In this document: positions 27,301-34,932 of the stretch, piece by piece
How the letters are laid out: the number at the start of each line of letters is the position of its first letter
Position numbering within the stretch: the first letter of the stretch is position 1
Source: Bacteroidia bacterium
GTDB lineage: Bacteria > Bacteroidota > Bacteroidia > J057
Assembly (NCBI GenBank): GCA_033391075.1
Contig: JAWPMV010000001.1
Span: 6,820,001-6,884,000, forward strand
Direction of reading: 5' to 3'
DNA: 64,000 nt
The notes under the pieces: model-generated
The model's database searches: none
What the model was told of the DNA's origin: nothing
Seen by the model: the letters and a program-made list of their open reading frames with translations, nothing else
Made by a program: the position numbers and the translations under genes

Positions 27301-28497
27301 GTCATCGCTGGAGATGACAAGCAGCTTCAACCCCTGGATTTGTATAAAGTAAAATATGAGGATGCTGATGCCGAATTTGTGGAAGATGAAATAGCCCTGG
27401 AAGTGGAAAGTATTCTGGATTTGGCGAAAACCTCTCTACCAGAGACTCAATTGAATTGGCATTATCGATCTCGGGAAGAGGCTTTGATCAATTTCTCCAA
27501 TCAGGCATTTTATGAGGGAAAGCTGCAGGTCATTCCTCCAGCCGAGCATGACGCACTTTCACAACCTCCCCTTCAATGGATTTCTGTAGAAGGTTTGTGG
27601 CAAAGCAATCGAAATGAAGTTGAAGCTCGCAGAGTTATTGAATTGGTGTTGAAACTCATTCAGCGCCCGGACAATCCTTCCATCGGTATCGTTACCTTCA
27701 ACTTCCATCAGCAGGAACTTATCAAAGATTTGCTGGACCGTGAATTGGAGTTTCTTTCTCAGGAGGACAAGAAACTTTTCAACCTCCTACAGGCCAGTAT
27801 GCAGAAAAGTGAAGCGGAGGAATATCAGGGGCTTTTTGTAAAGAATATTGAGAATGTACAGGGGGACGAAAGGGACATCATCATTTTCTCCATCGGCTAT
27901 GCGAAAAATAAAAAAGGCAAACTGGTCAGCAATTTTGGTTTGCTCAATCAGGCGGGCGGAGAAAATCGATTGAATGTAGCCATCAGTCGCGCCCGAAAAA
28001 TGAACTATGTAATTTGCTCTTTCCTTCCGCATGAGCTAAACGTCGAGCAAGCGAAACATGATGGCCCTCGCTACCTCAAACAATACCTGCAATATGTGAG
28101 GGCAATCAGTGATCATCAAGATGAAGTGGCCCTATCTTTATTAGATGCTCAAAACTCAAAGGATTTGTATAAATTTTCTCCCAATCCCATTGCTGACTTT
28201 ATGAGCACGAGCCTGGAAAAGCAGGGATATAAGATTAGCCGAAATTTGGGCGATACTTCCTTTAAGCTGGATATCGCGGTACATGATCCTGAAAAAGAAG
28301 GAGAATATTTACTGGGAATAGAATGTGAAGGCAGTCAATATTTCAGTGGAGAAAGTGCTAAGGAAAGAGAAGTTTATCGCCCCCTTTTGCTTGCTTCCAA
28401 ATCCTGGATGGTGCATCGGGTATGGGCAAGAAATTACTGGCTGGATAAAGAAAAAGAGCTGGAAAAGATTCTAAAATTGCTGGAAAAAGAAGAATAG
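24352..28497 (+). CDS. DUF4011-like / superfamily 1 helicase / Vsr-like nuclease fusion
   Basis: 1381 residues. N-terminal about 200 residues resemble DUF4011 (TNLSQGNRSLKLG, FIGYPFVEGKF, RSPVLLFPVRL). SF1 (UPF1/DNA2-like) helicase core: Walker A GPPGTGKSQ near 310, long helical insertion about 420-930, Walker B FDEASQCF near 960, GDDKQLQPLDL near 987, NWHYRSREE near 1036, NVQGDERDIIIFSIG near 1167 and RLNVAISRARK near 1206. C-terminus (about 1275-1375) is a PD-(D/E)XK nuclease of the MTES_1575/Vsr type: FKLDIAVHDP, LLGIECEGSQYF, HRVWARNYW. It should unwind and cut DNA. Such architectures appear in inventories of phage-defence candidates; activity here is inferred. It is followed by TerB-like and Gly-rich genes after 125 bp. 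Confidence 0.9.
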   Translation: MRQIIHTYKLRLTNLSQGNRSLKLGRLSKRRDIDLKDLGFLDSQSAEELLKKILAGKSVNLIRKLDPRHEPTNLADRRLNNIYRSVNTLFEETGTYDLFIGYPFVEGKFIDGSIVRSPVLLFPVRLIRNLQGRPRWRLECVEGESVQFNRTLFLAYEQYQQSRLKDEFWEEEIDPNNDWLEWINELYQKVKAYELEVNFNSRLFDQQLDTFPDYLKEKMESFRSGVLTFQSQAVLGIFPQSDSALLQDYNHLESHLDDFKMDELFGRGEGIASPDQKATYIKEEERYFVTQVDQSQEAALLRIKQGESLVIHGPPGTGKSQVIVNILADAMAHGKKVLLVSQKRAALDVVYKRMHNLGLSRFAVLVHDYRHDRADIYRKIKKQIDELESFQKEIRDLNITQWEHEYKLISRQTDQASRDFEDLYDALTRRQDCGLSAHELYLRSRIGGKYFPFEELARRINLDQLAVLLEKLGQLIDYAEFFEEEHSWSKRISFRYYGYEDQERIAGLLEKIPIHVDQLHIEYLRLSQQLGTRLLEAELNAERIKAFRQVDIYVNNHRIREDMEAIHKEKHKPESLKKILVKFEEGIDKLRDRKYLDDGDWKLYAELIKHADNFKKLQKKSFRILQFDFLRARWFWKRICKRNEIKLEELTFKKLYKEVGHFKRLHRLYAKYIDDAFLGDFPLLDTQEEKQKWLRAKEQHLEAYSFTRNISYFPKHKPKFNFGTFESEDWSQSMLQIQALENFNKSLSNFGRDWQTYLHRDQIGKIQEGIKSPEELKPYFKSLLYHFKKDFNDLKNLDAHLASFSPTENQVLEILRPQINRTLEEKSFLNQIRQSFYYYWIEHAERIQPILSEVSGRGWNRKTKDYQNKLEQGRQKVTELIQRRIKENIISILEFNRLKNPITYRQIHHQVSKKRRLWSVRKLVSESWESGLQKLMPCWMASPESVAAIFPMKADFFDVVIFDEASQCFVERAIPVMLRAKQSVIAGDDKQLQPLDLYKVKYEDADAEFVEDEIALEVESILDLAKTSLPETQLNWHYRSREEALINFSNQAFYEGKLQVIPPAEHDALSQPPLQWISVEGLWQSNRNEVEARRVIELVLKLIQRPDNPSIGIVTFNFHQQELIKDLLDRELEFLSQEDKKLFNLLQASMQKSEAEEYQGLFVKNIENVQGDERDIIIFSIGYAKNKKGKLVSNFGLLNQAGGENRLNVAISRARKMNYVICSFLPHELNVEQAKHDGPRYLKQYLQYVRAISDHQDEVALSLLDAQNSKDLYKFSPNPIADFMSTSLEKQGYKISRNLGDTSFKLDIAVHDPEKEGEYLLGIECEGSQYFSGESAKEREVYRPLLLASKSWMVHRVWARNYWLDKEKELEKILKLLEKEE

Positions 28498-28622
28498 GAG
28501 GAAAAAGGAGAATTCTTGAAATGTTTTTCCTAAATCCTCGTACAATATATAAATGGTCTTTTTGACTTTTTGTCTCGACTACTTTATACTAGATTATAGC
28601 GTCTAATTTAATCGTATCAACC

Positions 28623-29024
28623 ATGTCTATAGATAAGAGATCCCTTGTATCACTACTCATCCGCCTATCAAAATCTGACGAAAGAATCCACACCAACGAA
28701 GCCCGCTTCATTATGGATATAGGCACACAATTAGGACTGGATACTTCCGAGATCACAGAAATTGAAAACAATCCACAAGATTATCCACTAGAGCCTCCCA
28801 AATCTGAACAAGATCGGGTGAAGATACTCTATCATCTATTGTTTATGATGAAAATGGATGGAGAGGTTTCAGATGATGAATCCAAACTCATAAATCAAAT
28901 TGGACTTAAACTGGGATTTAGGCCGGAAATGGTAAATGCCATGATTAAGTTGATCCATGAACATGTAAACACCGATGTTCCTCCAGAGAAAATGTTGGAG
29001 ATTCTTAAAAGATATCTAAATTAA
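28623..29024 (+). CDS. TerB-like domain protein
   Basis: 133 residues, all helical. Two similar halves carry an acidic metal-site-like motif: KSDERIHTNEARFIMDIG (about residues 17-35) and KMDGEVSDDESKLINQIG (about 78-95), the paired D..G.hs..E pattern of TerB/TerB-like domains. TerB proteins bind divalent metal and occur in tellurite/stress systems, which comparative studies have linked to nucleic-acid-processing and membrane modules. It lies 125 bp after the helicase-nuclease gene, with a possible promoter of its own, and 31 bp before the Gly-rich giant protein, so the latter two are probably one operon. A cytoplasmic adaptor or sensor role is inferred. Confidence 0.82.
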   Translation: MSIDKRSLVSLLIRLSKSDERIHTNEARFIMDIGTQLGLDTSEITEIENNPQDYPLEPPKSEQDRVKILYHLLFMMKMDGEVSDDESKLINQIGLKLGFRPEMVNAMIKLIHEHVNTDVPPEKMLEILKRYLN

Positions 29025-29055
29025 GTACAATCATTGTCCTTGATCCTAAAACACA

Positions 29056-32000
29056 ATGCCCCAAAGTCCTAATAAGAAGGCCTATAAAGTCATATATCAA
29101 ATAAAAGCCTCCGGAAAGAACGGAAGGCAAGGAAATTCCGGGAGGGATTATCCTGCAAATCACTATCGGGACGAAGTTTCTAAACGAAAACTTCATGGCG
29201 ATCCAGGTTTTCATGGAGAACCTGGGAGTCATGCGAAAAACATCTTTATCAGTGCAGAAGTCTGGCAAAAAGATATTGATCCCAATTCGGAATCCAAAAT
29301 CCCCGTTAAACTCAGTATTCATTACTTCAAGGGACAAATACCTTTGGATCGGAAAAAGGTATTTCTTGAGCTAGCAATGGGGGAGAAGATAGAGATTATC
29401 GCACGTGGAGGGGACGGTGGTAAAGGAGGTGATGGAGGACATGGCCTAAATTCTCGGGTTCCACATAGTGCTCCCACGAATGGAGGAAATGCTGGCTCTG
29501 GAGGGAATGGTGGAGACGGAGCTCATGTCAGAATAGAAGTTCCTGAATCCCAAACATATTTACTTAGCTATTTTGTTTGCGATGTTTCTGGCGGAGAAAC
29601 TGGCAAAAAAGGATTGGGGGGAAAAGGAGGCGAATATAAAAATATACATGCCTTAAACGCCTGGCATAATAAAGGGAAAAGAGGAAAAAATGGATCACAT
29701 GGATTTGATGGAAGAGAAGGGAAAGTAGAATATCAGCTTACTTCTACAAAAGTAAATAGTCCCGAAGTTTATAGCAGGATTCACGAAATAGAAATTGAAC
29801 GATTTGAGTTTGAAGAAGCTTTTCCTGATGGCATTTATGAGTTCGGAGAGGAAGTACAGATCAGGCATATCGGGATAAAGAATCTTTCTGATATGCCCAC
29901 CCCTGAGAAAGTCCCTATATGCCTTAGAATCCGTGAGAATGAATGGATCAAGCCTAGTAAGCCTTATATCATCATACCAGCTGGTATAAAAGAAAGAAAG
30001 CGAATAAATTTCTTTGATCCTATTTCTTTCCAATTGAGGCATGTAGATCCGCATTTAATTCAGGAAGAGGCACTTATCAAAGAAGTAAGCCTTGAAATTG
30101 AAGCTTTCCTTCCCGGAACGGATTTAGAATTTCCTTTAGCCAGAATCCAGCAAACCCTTAAAGTTCAGTATCCGGTCAGGTTGAAATACTTCCGGGTAAT
30201 CAGAAGTTTGGCACCGGGAGAAAAAGGAAGGATTTCCTGGAGAACCCTCAATCTGATCAGTCCGGAAATTGATTTGGATATTCATAGGCAGAGGATGATG
30301 CAAGCGCGTTTTAAGCTTGGAGAATGGGAGGAAAATCTAGCTCAGGAGCAGCCGCTTCAGTTATTAGACCCTCTATTTAAACCGATGTCTATCATTGCCT
30401 ATCGCTTGTTTGAGATAGATAAGGCAGAAGAATATAAAGATTCCGAATTCTTCTTACAGGTAGAAGGAGAGGCGGATGAATTACAAGATGTAAAAGCCGA
30501 GCTGACACTGGAAATAGGGGCTGTGGATAGTCCGCTAAAAGCAAAACCTATACAGATCATTCCGTTTCATATTCGTATAACACGGACTTATAGAAAAACG
30601 GAAGCCTCGGATGTACTCCTGGTCTTTCATCACGACATCGATGTGCCGAGTTTGGAGGAAATCAAGAAATTCTATGCAGCTATCGGTTCAAGCATAGACT
30701 ATTGGGATCTTTCTTATTATGGATTTCTTGATTTGGAGAAGGGCATGGAAAATGGGCGATCTATTTTGGAGGATTTCGAAGGAAAAACCATCCTCATCCT
30801 GAATTTCCCTTTCCTCAACCACCAGAGAGAAGAAGTGCTACCATCTTTTTTCCTCAAGCCAGCTCAATTCCACCGCGCAGTGAATGAGTTTGGGATCGAA
30901 TTTCTCATCATCGGCGAATCACAGTGGCGGCAGGCTACTTTCGTTCAATGGTTCAATCTCCCCAGCATCGCACGAAAGATTTTTAATCGCTATAGATCAG
31001 TACAGGACTTTCTGACTTTCCTGGATAATCGAGTGCATGAGATAGCTGATGGGAGTGATGGCTTTTTGCAAAGGCCTTTAGGTATGCTGGCTTTTCCGGA
31101 AGACAATATTTCCCATCGCTCCTATGAAATTCTGATCAAGAAAGATGAGTTGCCTCGAAAATATCTCGCCAATTATTCAGAGGAAACCCTGGTAGTAGTT
31201 TGTCGAAATCTGGCCCGGGAAATGGAAAGTCGCTTTCCGAAAGAGCAATTCTTCTTTATTTATGAATATGTACAGGAATCGAAAGAAGGCTTTTGGGGAA
31301 AGATAGAAGTAAAACAAGGTCCTCATAAGGTGCATGGAGCCAATATGCTTGCCTGGCATTTGGAGAGAAGTATATACGAAGAAACGCATGATGAGACTAC
31401 TCCCAGTTTGGGCTTCTTCTTATATCTGAGTCTGAGCAATTGGGAGTTTAAGGAAATGTTGCAGGAATTTCTGGCGGGGAAAGCGGGATTTCTCGAAACC
31501 GATCGGGCCATAGATGATGCCAGGGACGCAATTCTTTACAGAATCGTATTGGAGTTTATCAATTTGAAGCATTTCCATAGCATTTCTCAAGACGAACTCA
31601 AAGAGCAATTGGGATTCTTCAATATGGTTTTTGAACATAATATTGGAGGCTTTGATATTCGATCTCCTCAGACACGTCTGTTTGGTGAATTATGTGTGCA
31701 TGTCCTTGCATTCATCCAATCGCAAAAGAGTACCAAAGAAAAACTCTACCTCGATAAAGATGATTACCGCTTGTCTCGTTTGATTCAGGGATTGCTTGAA
31801 TCCTGGGTGGATCGGAATTTTGATGTTTCTCGTGAGTTGAAGCGGATGGATAAAAAACTTTGGCAACGGAACAAAAGAGATGGGAAGGCCTTTAGACTTT
31901 CCTTGAGGGAAAGGCGACAAACTCGACTTAGAAATTATGAGTTGAAGGCGATTCGGGAAGGGAAGTCTTTTGCTGAGGCTGCCAGGCAGTATTATCTGAG

Positions 32001-32148
32001 AAATGTCCAGAATATTTCTGTACAGACCAATTCCATTTACCCTAGACAAAAGTTTGAAGAAATCTGCCGACAATGGAATGAGGTTACGGAAAGATTTGAG
32101 GAAATCTCTCAAAAAGAGATTGAGATGCTGGAAATGCTTAAGAAATAA
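29056..32148 (+). CDS. Large multidomain protein with polyglycine-like N-terminal region, unknown
   Basis: 1030 residues, no signal peptide and no membrane helix. Residues 1-230 alternate short beta strands with Gly-rich runs: GKNGRQGNSG (20-29), GDPGFHGEPG (48-57), GGDGGKGGDGGHG (118-130), GGNAGSGGNGGDG (143-155), GETGKKGLGGKGG (180-192), GKRGKNGSHGFDG (207-219). This could fold as a stack of polyglycine-II helices. Residues about 235-500 look like beta-sandwich material (EEVQIRHIGIKNLSDMP). About 515-640 is an alpha/beta domain (ASDVLLVFHHDIDVPS, KTILILNFPFL, IEFLIIGESQW). The remaining 390 residues are helical and become basic (RLSLRERRQTRLRNY). I do not recognise the family as a whole. 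It directly follows the TerB-like gene and ends against a convergent gene. Confidence 0.85.
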   Translation: MPQSPNKKAYKVIYQIKASGKNGRQGNSGRDYPANHYRDEVSKRKLHGDPGFHGEPGSHAKNIFISAEVWQKDIDPNSESKIPVKLSIHYFKGQIPLDRKKVFLELAMGEKIEIIARGGDGGKGGDGGHGLNSRVPHSAPTNGGNAGSGGNGGDGAHVRIEVPESQTYLLSYFVCDVSGGETGKKGLGGKGGEYKNIHALNAWHNKGKRGKNGSHGFDGREGKVEYQLTSTKVNSPEVYSRIHEIEIERFEFEEAFPDGIYEFGEEVQIRHIGIKNLSDMPTPEKVPICLRIRENEWIKPSKPYIIIPAGIKERKRINFFDPISFQLRHVDPHLIQEEALIKEVSLEIEAFLPGTDLEFPLARIQQTLKVQYPVRLKYFRVIRSLAPGEKGRISWRTLNLISPEIDLDIHRQRMMQARFKLGEWEENLAQEQPLQLLDPLFKPMSIIAYRLFEIDKAEEYKDSEFFLQVEGEADELQDVKAELTLEIGAVDSPLKAKPIQIIPFHIRITRTYRKTEASDVLLVFHHDIDVPSLEEIKKFYAAIGSSIDYWDLSYYGFLDLEKGMENGRSILEDFEGKTILILNFPFLNHQREEVLPSFFLKPAQFHRAVNEFGIEFLIIGESQWRQATFVQWFNLPSIARKIFNRYRSVQDFLTFLDNRVHEIADGSDGFLQRPLGMLAFPEDNISHRSYEILIKKDELPRKYLANYSEETLVVVCRNLAREMESRFPKEQFFFIYEYVQESKEGFWGKIEVKQGPHKVHGANMLAWHLERSIYEETHDETTPSLGFFLYLSLSNWEFKEMLQEFLAGKAGFLETDRAIDDARDAILYRIVLEFINLKHFHSISQDELKEQLGFFNMVFEHNIGGFDIRSPQTRLFGELCVHVLAFIQSQKSTKEKLYLDKDDYRLSRLIQGLLESWVDRNFDVSRELKRMDKKLWQRNKRDGKAFRLSLRERRQTRLRNYELKAIREGKSFAEAARQYYLRNVQNISVQTNSIYPRQKFEEICRQWNEVTERFEEISQKEIEMLEMLKK

Positions 32149-32150
32149 TC

Positions 32151-33482
32151 TTATGTAAGCAGGCTTTCTTTCCCTTCTGTATGTATCCCTTCATAAAGCA
32201 GTATCCCCAGGCTTAGCATAATCGGTACGATAAAATAATAATCGATGGGAAGAGCCAGGAAGCTGTAAAAAAATGTCAACATGAGTTTCAGGCTTCCCAG
32301 GAGAAAAAGACGGTCGCGGATTTGGTCCTTTTTTCTATAGTACAAAAAGACAAATCCCAACAATAAAATGACTGAGCCGATGAACTGGAGATTCTGAACC
32401 GCTCCAGCCTGAGCCTCTGCATCACCTGGCCAGAACTCATAAAAAAGAGCTGCTAAACCTGTGCCTCTATACAAGGCTCCTGGCTTTCCATTGGGACCAA
32501 ACCAGGGCTCAAACGTCCAGTTTTTCATCGTTACAATTCCATGGTGTTCCAAACCTTGCATAGGCATGGTCCAATCCTTACTCAAAAAAGGAATCACATA
32601 TAAAATCAACATACCAGCCAGTACGAAACTTCCCAGCTTTACTAAATCAACTTTAGGATGCTTAAGGAGAAAGGGAAGAAAGAGTAGGGGAGCCCAAAAA
32701 AGGAGGCTGTAACGAGAAAGTAAGCACGTCAGAAGCGCCAGGCCAAGGAGCCAGACATTTCCGGTCGTTAATGCAACTGCCAGGAAGATATAATAACTGA
32801 GGATAAGGAGTTCGACGGTATGGCTAAAGACTACAAAATTATTTCGGACTAAGAGGTAGATAAACAGTCCGGGTAGGATCGCAAGGATACTACTTTGGAA
32901 AATGCTTCTTCCTTTTTTGATGGCGATATGGGTGAAAAAAAAGCTGGCAGCTAGCCAAAGTCCCAATACCCACCATCTGTCATCGAAGCCCATGGCTTCT
33001 GGTACTACAAAAGGCCCCCAATGTAAAGGCATATAAGGAGAGCGTAGTTCGTAACCAAAATCATGAATAGGCGCATAGGGAAATTCGCCTTGCATAAACC
33101 TCCGGGCCATGATTTCAATTTGGGGGATAATATCCGAGTTTTGAGGAGCTATGGCATATTTCTCAAAAAGAGGAAAGAGAATAGGTAACAAAATCAGGAT
33201 GCCTATAAATGGGAGAGCATATTGGATGATTTTTGCCCAAAGAGGTGCTTGTTCAGCGTTTGAATAGCTACTCTTTTCGATGGCTGGCTGAAAACTTTTC
33301 CTTATGGCATATATCCCCATTCCAATTCCTGAGAAAAAAATCAAGCAGGACTGAATCAGGTTCGCATCTGCTTCTTTAGCGGGTTTCCACCAACTTACCA
33401 AACCAAATTCCAATACACATACAAGGGCCAGTAAAGTCCATTGGATTTCTTTTGGATGCTTTTGATATAGATTTTGGAGCAT
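32151..33482 (-). CDS. Polytopic membrane protein, possible GT-C-type glycosyltransferase
   Basis: 443 residues with about 11-12 membrane helices. A long extracytoplasmic loop after helix 3 contains EIMARRFMQGEFPYAPIHDFGYELRSPYMPLHWGPFVVPEA, a layout like GT-C mannosyl/arabinosyltransferases (GT87-type) in which such a loop holds acidic catalytic residues. Later helices are rich in Leu and Phe (LLSRYSLLFWAPLLFLPFLL). The family cannot be fixed from sequence by eye, and the call rests on topology. It is 32 bp downstream of the DUF1266 gene on the same strand; the two may be co-transcribed. Confidence 0.7.
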   Translation of the reverse strand: MLQNLYQKHPKEIQWTLLALVCVLEFGLVSWWKPAKEADANLIQSCLIFFSGIGMGIYAIRKSFQPAIEKSSYSNAEQAPLWAKIIQYALPFIGILILLPILFPLFEKYAIAPQNSDIIPQIEIMARRFMQGEFPYAPIHDFGYELRSPYMPLHWGPFVVPEAMGFDDRWWVLGLWLAASFFFTHIAIKKGRSIFQSSILAILPGLFIYLLVRNNFVVFSHTVELLILSYYIFLAVALTTGNVWLLGLALLTCLLSRYSLLFWAPLLFLPFLLKHPKVDLVKLGSFVLAGMLILYVIPFLSKDWTMPMQGLEHHGIVTMKNWTFEPWFGPNGKPGALYRGTGLAALFYEFWPGDAEAQAGAVQNLQFIGSVILLLGFVFLYYRKKDQIRDRLFLLGSLKLMLTFFYSFLALPIDYYFIVPIMLSLGILLYEGIHTEGKESLLT

Positions 33483-33514
33483 AGCTAACTTTCAGCTCTC
33501 AATAAGGGGTGAAA

Positions 33515-34546
33515 TTATTGCTTTAACAAGGGCATGTCCCATTTGATTTGGTTCCAGGGACTTCTTTTATCCGAAAGCAGTCGATGAAGGGTCTTTTCAT
33601 ACAGCTTTCCTTTTTTGCTATAATCAATGGCAGACCAAAATTCACGGCCCATTAGATAAGCTTCTCCCATGTCTTTCCAGGAATCATAGCGACTTTGCAA
33701 AGCTGTCGCTATTGAATTGAGGTTCTCCCAGGCAGTTTCTTCATCCAGATATCCCGCCAAGTAACCAAGTCCGCAGTTTTCCATGTATCGCAATTGATCC
33801 CAGGCCATAAAGCCCTGATTTTTAAGCTTGCTACCTTCTTCCTCGATCATTTCCACTCTTGCTTTTTCTTCAGCTATCTCAGCTTTCGTGGACATGGCAT
33901 GCTCTCCTCGATTTACCTCTCCCAGATAGTCCTGAATTTCGCTTTGAGAGCTATTCATGATGCGCTGGATGAGTTCGAGAAACTCGGTCCTATGTCCCTC
34001 AGTAATCAACCAATCCTGCACTTCGTCAAAATCCTCCTGATCCTGTATATCCCATTCTTTTTTCAAGCGCTTTCGGGCATACTTCATGGAGCTATTGCTG
34101 AGTTGCGCGCCGCCGAGTACATAGAGCTTACGGTTCTGAACCCGATAAAGCAGCGCAAGGGCAGCCATGCTCCACATATTGGGGCTGTTTTCTTTGGCTT
34201 TGCTATACCTGCGAGGAAGCATGGCAGTTCGTAAACCTGCCTTGGCTGAATTTCGAATCTTGTTAAATCGAATGAGCCACCAAAGTGCTCCCAGCGTGAT
34301 CAGGCTATACAAAGAGCTATAGAGCCAGCCACCCATTTTATGGAATTCTGTTCCGGCCCAAAAGAGTACCAGGCCTGCGCCTATAAAGCTGGCTAGTACT
34401 TTTACATAATATTCGGGATTACGGAGCCCTTGCTCTTTTCCTTCAGATCCGAGGATCTTTTTTTGCCTCACGGCTCGTAGACCCAGATAGAAAAGGAAAA
34501 TTCCCAGGGCAGCGATGAGGTAAGGAGAAAAAGCAGGTTCGTTCAT
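33515..34546 (-). CDS. DUF1266-type protein with N-terminal membrane helices
   Basis: 343 residues. Three hydrophobic segments in the first 95 residues (LIAALGIFLFYLGLRAV, VLASFIGAGLVLFWAG, SLYSLITLGALWWLI), then a cytoplasmic helical domain. The C-terminal half has the DUF1266 pattern: WDIQDQEDFDEVQDWL, AWDQLRYMENCGLGYLAGYLDEETAW, SWKDMGEAYLMGREFW and a terminal SPWNQIKWDMPL. The biochemical role of DUF1266 is not known to me. It lies upstream of the polytopic membrane protein gene. The region ahead of its start carries two REP-like elements. Confidence 0.82.
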   Translation of the reverse strand: MNEPAFSPYLIAALGIFLFYLGLRAVRQKKILGSEGKEQGLRNPEYYVKVLASFIGAGLVLFWAGTEFHKMGGWLYSSLYSLITLGALWWLIRFNKIRNSAKAGLRTAMLPRRYSKAKENSPNMWSMAALALLYRVQNRKLYVLGGAQLSNSSMKYARKRLKKEWDIQDQEDFDEVQDWLITEGHRTEFLELIQRIMNSSQSEIQDYLGEVNRGEHAMSTKAEIAEEKARVEMIEEEGSKLKNQGFMAWDQLRYMENCGLGYLAGYLDEETAWENLNSIATALQSRYDSWKDMGEAYLMGREFWSAIDYSKKGKLYEKTLHRLLSDKRSPWNQIKWDMPLLKQ

Positions 34547-34636
34547 GTGAAAAGCCGATTTAGCTTGCTTCGATAAAAATACGAATAATATTTAGAGGTG
34601 AATGGAAACCTTCCAATCTGAGACCTCAAACAGCCT

Positions 34637-34740
34637 CTCATTGCGATCCCAATCCTCGGGAGAAGCAATCTCCTTGACTCAGATAAGGTTTTAGTATTTA
34701 AGGGGATTGCTTCGGACAAGTTTTGTGCTCGCAATGACAG
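34637..34740. repeat. REP-like imperfect palindrome, copy 1
   Basis: Begins CTCATTGCGA and ends TCGCAATGACAG; inside, GAAGCAATCTCCTT is mirrored by AAGGGGATTGCTTC. It shares both arms with the second copy 40 bp away and resembles the CATTGCGA...GAAGCAATC elements scattered in Bacteroidota genomes. Confidence 0.75.
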
Positions 34741-34779
34741 TTCTGTTATAGAGCAAAAAAAGGAAATGAAGCCCATAAT

Positions 34780-34878
34780 CTGTCATTGCGAACGCAGTGA
34801 AGCAATCTCCTTACTTCCAAATAAGTAGGTTGATATCAAGGGGATTGCTTCGCCCAACATTTTGACTCTCAATGACAC
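34780..34878. repeat. REP-like imperfect palindrome, copy 2
   Basis: Begins CTGTCATTGCGA and ends CTCAATGACA; inner arms GAAGCAATCTCCTT and AAGGGGATTGCTTC are the same as in copy 1. Confidence 0.75.
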
Positions 34879-34932
34879 CGCGGTGTAGATCAAAAAGAAG
34901 AGCTCAGCCTGAGCGGAAGGGTAGAGGAGGGC

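Larger units (their letters stand above)
34547..34932. other. Intergenic region (386 bp) with two REP-like elements
   Basis: No gene is supported. Besides the two palindromic elements listed separately there is a short GAGCTCAGCCTGAGC hairpin near 34900. Short reading frames across it are not gene-like. Confidence 0.6.

Noticed and set aside
26698-27330. 210-aa minus-strand frame inside the helicase gene
   Set aside because: It is the shadow of a strong plus-strand coding region with helicase motifs; composition and lack of a promoter argue against a gene.
28499-28531. Weak AGGAAAAA/TTTTTCCT inverted repeat after the helicase gene
   Set aside because: 8-bp A/T stem with a 17-nt loop and no T-run afterwards, so not counted as a terminator.
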